From the NCBI RefSeq assembly GCF_000775915.1, contig NZ_BBLT01000001.1, positions 248,001 through 312,000 of the forward strand: a stretch of DNA of 64,000 nucleotides, read 5' to 3'. The notes beneath the pieces are model-generated. The model was not told the DNA's origin. It worked only from the letters and a program-made list of their open reading frames with translations, and ran no database searches. Source of the stretch: Sporocytophaga myxococcoides (GTDB lineage Bacteria; Bacteroidota; Bacteroidia; Cytophagales; Cytophagaceae). Both the position numbers and the translations under genes were made by a program. This document shows, piece by piece, positions 61,882 through 64,000 of the stretch (its first letter is position 1; each line of letters starts with the position of its first letter).

Positions 61882-62298
61882 ATGAATATGAAAAACCTTG
61901 AACATATTGGCATTGCTGTAAAAAGTATAGAAGCATCTATACCTCTTTTTTCTAAACTCTTCAATACAGAACCATATAAAGAGGAATTTGTAGCAGGTGA
62001 AAAGGTACGAACACTTTTTTTTAATTGTGGAAATGTAAAAATAGAACTTTTGGAATCTACCACAGAAGACGGGGCAATTGCAAAATTTATTGAAAAAAGA
62101 GGCGAAGGGATTCATCACTTGGCATTTGAAGTAGAAGACATTAATCAGGAAATGCAGAGAATGAAAGAAGAAGGTTTCACTCTTTTGAATGAACAGCCTA
62201 AAGAAGGTGCAGACCATAAACTGATTTGTTTTTTGCATCCTAAAACGACAGGTGGAACGCTAATAGAGCTCTGTCAGGAAAACAAAAAGGGATCTTAA
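61882..62298 (+). CDS. mce: Methylmalonyl-CoA epimerase
   Basis: A vicinal-oxygen-chelate enzyme of 138 residues that interconverts (R)- and (S)-methylmalonyl-CoA in the propionate pathway. Metal ligands are His8 (LEHIGIAVKS), the His78-79 pair in GEGIHHLAFEVED, and Glu in TLIELCQ near the end. MNMKNLEHIG starts at 61882, with a second Met at 61888. The stop codon lies in the loop of its terminator. Methylmalonyl-CoA mutase is not in the window. Confidence 0.93.
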   Translation: MNMKNLEHIGIAVKSIEASIPLFSKLFNTEPYKEEFVAGEKVRTLFFNCGNVKIELLESTTEDGAIAKFIEKRGEGIHHLAFEVEDINQEMQRMKEEGFTLLNEQPKEGADHKLICFLHPKTTGGTLIELCQENKKGS

Positions 62299-62311
62299 TG
62301 ATCCCTTTTTA
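62284..62311 (+). terminator. Terminator overlapping the mce stop codon
   Basis: Perfect 11-bp stem aaaaagggatc/gatccctttt (62284-62294 and 62300-62310); the five-base loop contains the TAA stop of mce (62296-62298). The T tail is the stem's own right arm. Confidence 0.9.
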
Positions 62312-62383
62312 AAATTATTTATCCGTTATTATCTTAAACGGTCATTGACCAATGATAGGAGAAATCAGAAGAAAAAGATAGAT

Positions 62384-62530
62384 TTACATCTTAATTTGTC
62401 CGCTTTTTCTCATTTTGCTTACCTTCTTAGCATTCTTCTTACACTTTGGATTGGCTTTTACACAAGAAGTAGCTGAAAATGAGAAAGCAAAAAGAATAAG
62501 TAGAATTGAGAGTATCGTTGCTTTTTTCAT
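62384..62530 (-). CDS. Tiny lipoprotein-like protein, 48 residues
   Basis: Begins MKKATILSILLILFAFSFSA (an upstream in-frame ATG at 62566 adds 12 less plausible residues). A type II-like site at FSATSC would leave a mature lipoprotein of about 26 residues: VKANPKCKKNAKKVSKMRKS and an end GQIKM. The mature part is extremely basic. Small secreted basic proteins of this kind recur in the phylum, but no function is known. Alternatively it is an exported soluble peptide with a disulfide between its two cysteines. Confidence 0.6.
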   Translation of the reverse strand: MKKATILSILLILFAFSFSATSCVKANPKCKKNAKKVSKMRKSGQIKM

Positions 62531-62637
62531 ATTTAATTTATTTACGATTGGATTAATGCTTGACAAATTTAAATGAAATCTTAGATAAAGTAAATAATTA
62601 AGATTTACAAAACTTATACAATATACAAAAAAATCTG

Positions 62638-63669
62638 ATGGAAAATAATAAAAGGACGGAATTAAGTGATTTAGGAGAGTTTGGATTAATTAATCGTTTG
62701 AAAGAAAAAGTTGTTTTAAGGCATCCTGAGACTCAAACAGGAATTGGAGACGATGCAGCGGTTATTGAAAACAGGAATGAACTTACATTAGTCTCTAAAG
62801 ATATTCTGGCCGAAGGTGTTCATTTTGACCTTACTTATACTCCATTAAGACACTTGGGATATAAAGCTGTTGCGGTAAATGTTTCCGATATAGCTGCCAT
62901 GAATGGTATACCAAAGCAAATTGTGGTTGGAATTGCTCTTAGTAACAGATTTTCACTTGAGGCAATAGAAGAATTGTATGAGGGAATTAATCAGGCTTGT
63001 GAAGATTATAATGTGGATCTGGCTGGTGGGGATACTACCTCTTCAAGATCAGGTCTTATTATTTCAGTGACAGTGCTTGGAGAAGCTAAGAAAGAAGAAG
63101 TGACATACAGATCAGGCGCTCAGGTAAACGATCTGATTTGTGTTACGGGTGACTTGGGTGGCGCGTACATCGGATTACAGTTATTAGAAAGAGAGAAACA
63201 GGTTTTCAAGCAGGATCCTGAAATGCAGCCTCAGCTTTCGGATAAGGAATATGTGGTAAGGAGACAGCTTAAGCCAGAGGCAAGAATGGATGTGACATAT
63301 GATTTGAAAGAGCTCAAAATTAAACCTTCGTCAATGATTGATATTTCAGATGGATTGGCAAGTGAGCTTCTTCATATATGCAAGGCATCTAAAGTCGGCG
63401 CAAGAATCTATGAAGATAAACTCCCGGTTGATAGTATGACTTTTGATACTGCCAGAGAGTTCAACCTTGATCCTACTACAGTAGCTCTAAATGGAGGTGA
63501 GGATTATGAACTTCTATTTACAGTAAATCAAAGCGCGTTCGATAAGATTAAAAATCATCCTGACATTACAATCATTGGGCACATTACTGAATATTCGGAT
63601 GGAGTGCAGTTAATTACGGGAGGGGGAAATATATTCCCAATAAAAGCTCAGGGATGGGTGCACTTTTAA
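62638..63669 (+). CDS. thiL: Thiamine-monophosphate kinase
   Basis: The ATP-dependent enzyme that makes thiamine diphosphate, 343 residues. The metal/nucleotide motif is HPETQTGIGDDAAVIENRN, with GYKAVAVNVSDIAAMNG, DLAGGDTTSSRSGLIISVTV and ALNGGEDYELLFTV as further family marks. It stands alone with its own terminator. No other thi genes are in the window. Confidence 0.95.
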   Translation: MENNKRTELSDLGEFGLINRLKEKVVLRHPETQTGIGDDAAVIENRNELTLVSKDILAEGVHFDLTYTPLRHLGYKAVAVNVSDIAAMNGIPKQIVVGIALSNRFSLEAIEELYEGINQACEDYNVDLAGGDTTSSRSGLIISVTVLGEAKKEEVTYRSGAQVNDLICVTGDLGGAYIGLQLLEREKQVFKQDPEMQPQLSDKEYVVRRQLKPEARMDVTYDLKELKIKPSSMIDISDGLASELLHICKASKVGARIYEDKLPVDSMTFDTAREFNLDPTTVALNGGEDYELLFTVNQSAFDKIKNHPDITIIGHITEYSDGVQLITGGGNIFPIKAQGWVHF

Positions 63670-63678
63670 AAACTGAGA

Positions 63679-63716
63679 CCCTAATCTGATATATTAATTT
63701 CAGATTAGGGTTTTTT
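63679..63716 (+). terminator. Terminator of thiL
   Basis: Perfect 11-bp stem ccctaatctga/tcagattaggg (63679-63689 and 63700-63710) followed by six T. Confidence 0.92.
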
Positions 63717-63946
63717 ATCATGAAAGGGGATTATTACGCCTGTAATTTTCACTTTTTTTATTTTTTAATCCATTTGATAAGCAATATCTTGCTTTTAAAA
63801 TTGGATCTATTTAAGATTCTATTAAAACATTTTCCTGCGTTGCGGGTTTGCTGTTCGGTAAAAAAGTATTAGTTGCCCAATTGAAGCATGTTTTCAAGTT
63901 TCCAACTAGGAAAAAATCCAGGTAAATTTTTCAGAGTAATTAATTT

Positions 63947-64000
63947 ATGAAAGTAAAAACTGCTGTAAGGGAGGTCTCTTCTTTGGATGAAGAATTGCTC
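63947..64000 (+). CDS. Start of a gene cut by the right edge
   Basis: An ATG at 63947 opens 18 codons to the window end: MKVKTAVREVSSLDEELL. No hydrophobic leader is seen, so a cytoplasmic protein is suggested. Too short to identify, and the start could be internal, but it follows a 230-base AT-rich spacer with no other frame. Confidence 0.4.
   Translation, partial: MKVKTAVREVSSLDEELL

Noticed and set aside
1-64000. tRNA, rRNA, riboswitch or phage genes
   Set aside because: No tRNA-like T-arm, conserved riboswitch core or structural phage gene found by reading either strand; a covariance-model search was not possible here.

Overview
The window looks like chromosome of a low-GC Bacteroidota bacterium, most likely of the Cytophagales (Cytophaga/Sporocytophaga type). 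The reasons are type IX secretion (T9SS) genes with C-terminal sorting domains on secreted proteins, a ubiE-porT gene pair, DUF5606 and DUF2851 proteins, promoters with a TAnnTTTG -7 element, rare Shine-Dalgarno sites, and an AT-rich base composition. The genus is inference. I see no tRNA, rRNA, CRISPR array, prophage or insertion sequence.

Layout. 1-6.4 kb: the start of a secreted TPR-like protein running off the left edge, then a surface-glycan segment (FdtA-like cupin, FemAB/GNAT-like transferase, asparagine synthetase, flippase, family 2 glycosyltransferase). 6.4-16.3 kb: housekeeping genes (rsgA, waaA, an MFS transporter, a perR-like/peroxiredoxin operon with a palindromic operator, a small membrane protein missed by length cut-offs, LMW phosphatase, fructosamine kinase, engB). 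16.6-28.6 kb: a secretion neighbourhood with three tandem PorE-like TPR-PD40-OmpA proteins, a trimer-like surface protein, two paralogous T9SS cargo proteins, ubiE-porT and another T9SS cargo. 28.7-34.4 kb: esterase, saccharopine dehydrogenase-like protein, trmN6, rnhA, a class V aminotransferase, aroQ and xerD. 34.4-37.4 kb: an accessory-looking stretch with an XRE regulator, a GT-A-like glycosyltransferase and a DUF2071 gene broken by a 17-bp tandem duplication. 37.5-43.5 kb: pyrD, ftsK, two tandem lolA-like genes and pyrF. 43.6-50.5 kb: DUF2851, several polytopic membrane proteins, an HTTM-like protein with a small partner, a GT39-like transferase, a NeuD-like acyltransferase and a CheY-like protein. 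50.9-59.4 kb: nuoHIJKLMN without nuoA-G. 59.4-64 kb: a long PurF-like protein, an A-type Fe-S carrier, methylmalonyl-CoA epimerase, a tiny lipoprotein-like protein, thiL and the start of one more gene.

Most genes are ordinary. The points most worth a second look are the duplication-broken DUF2071 gene (frame restored by removing one copy), the PorE-like triplication with a decayed extra OmpA domain, the 45-residue repeats on the NuoI tail, the cysteine-free PerR-like regulator next to a near-perfect operator, heptanucleotide repeat tracts that run into a coding end, the FdtA-like protein lacking one catalytic histidine, and the uncharacterised membrane-protein block at 44.9-49.3 kb. I found no clearly new multi-gene system.
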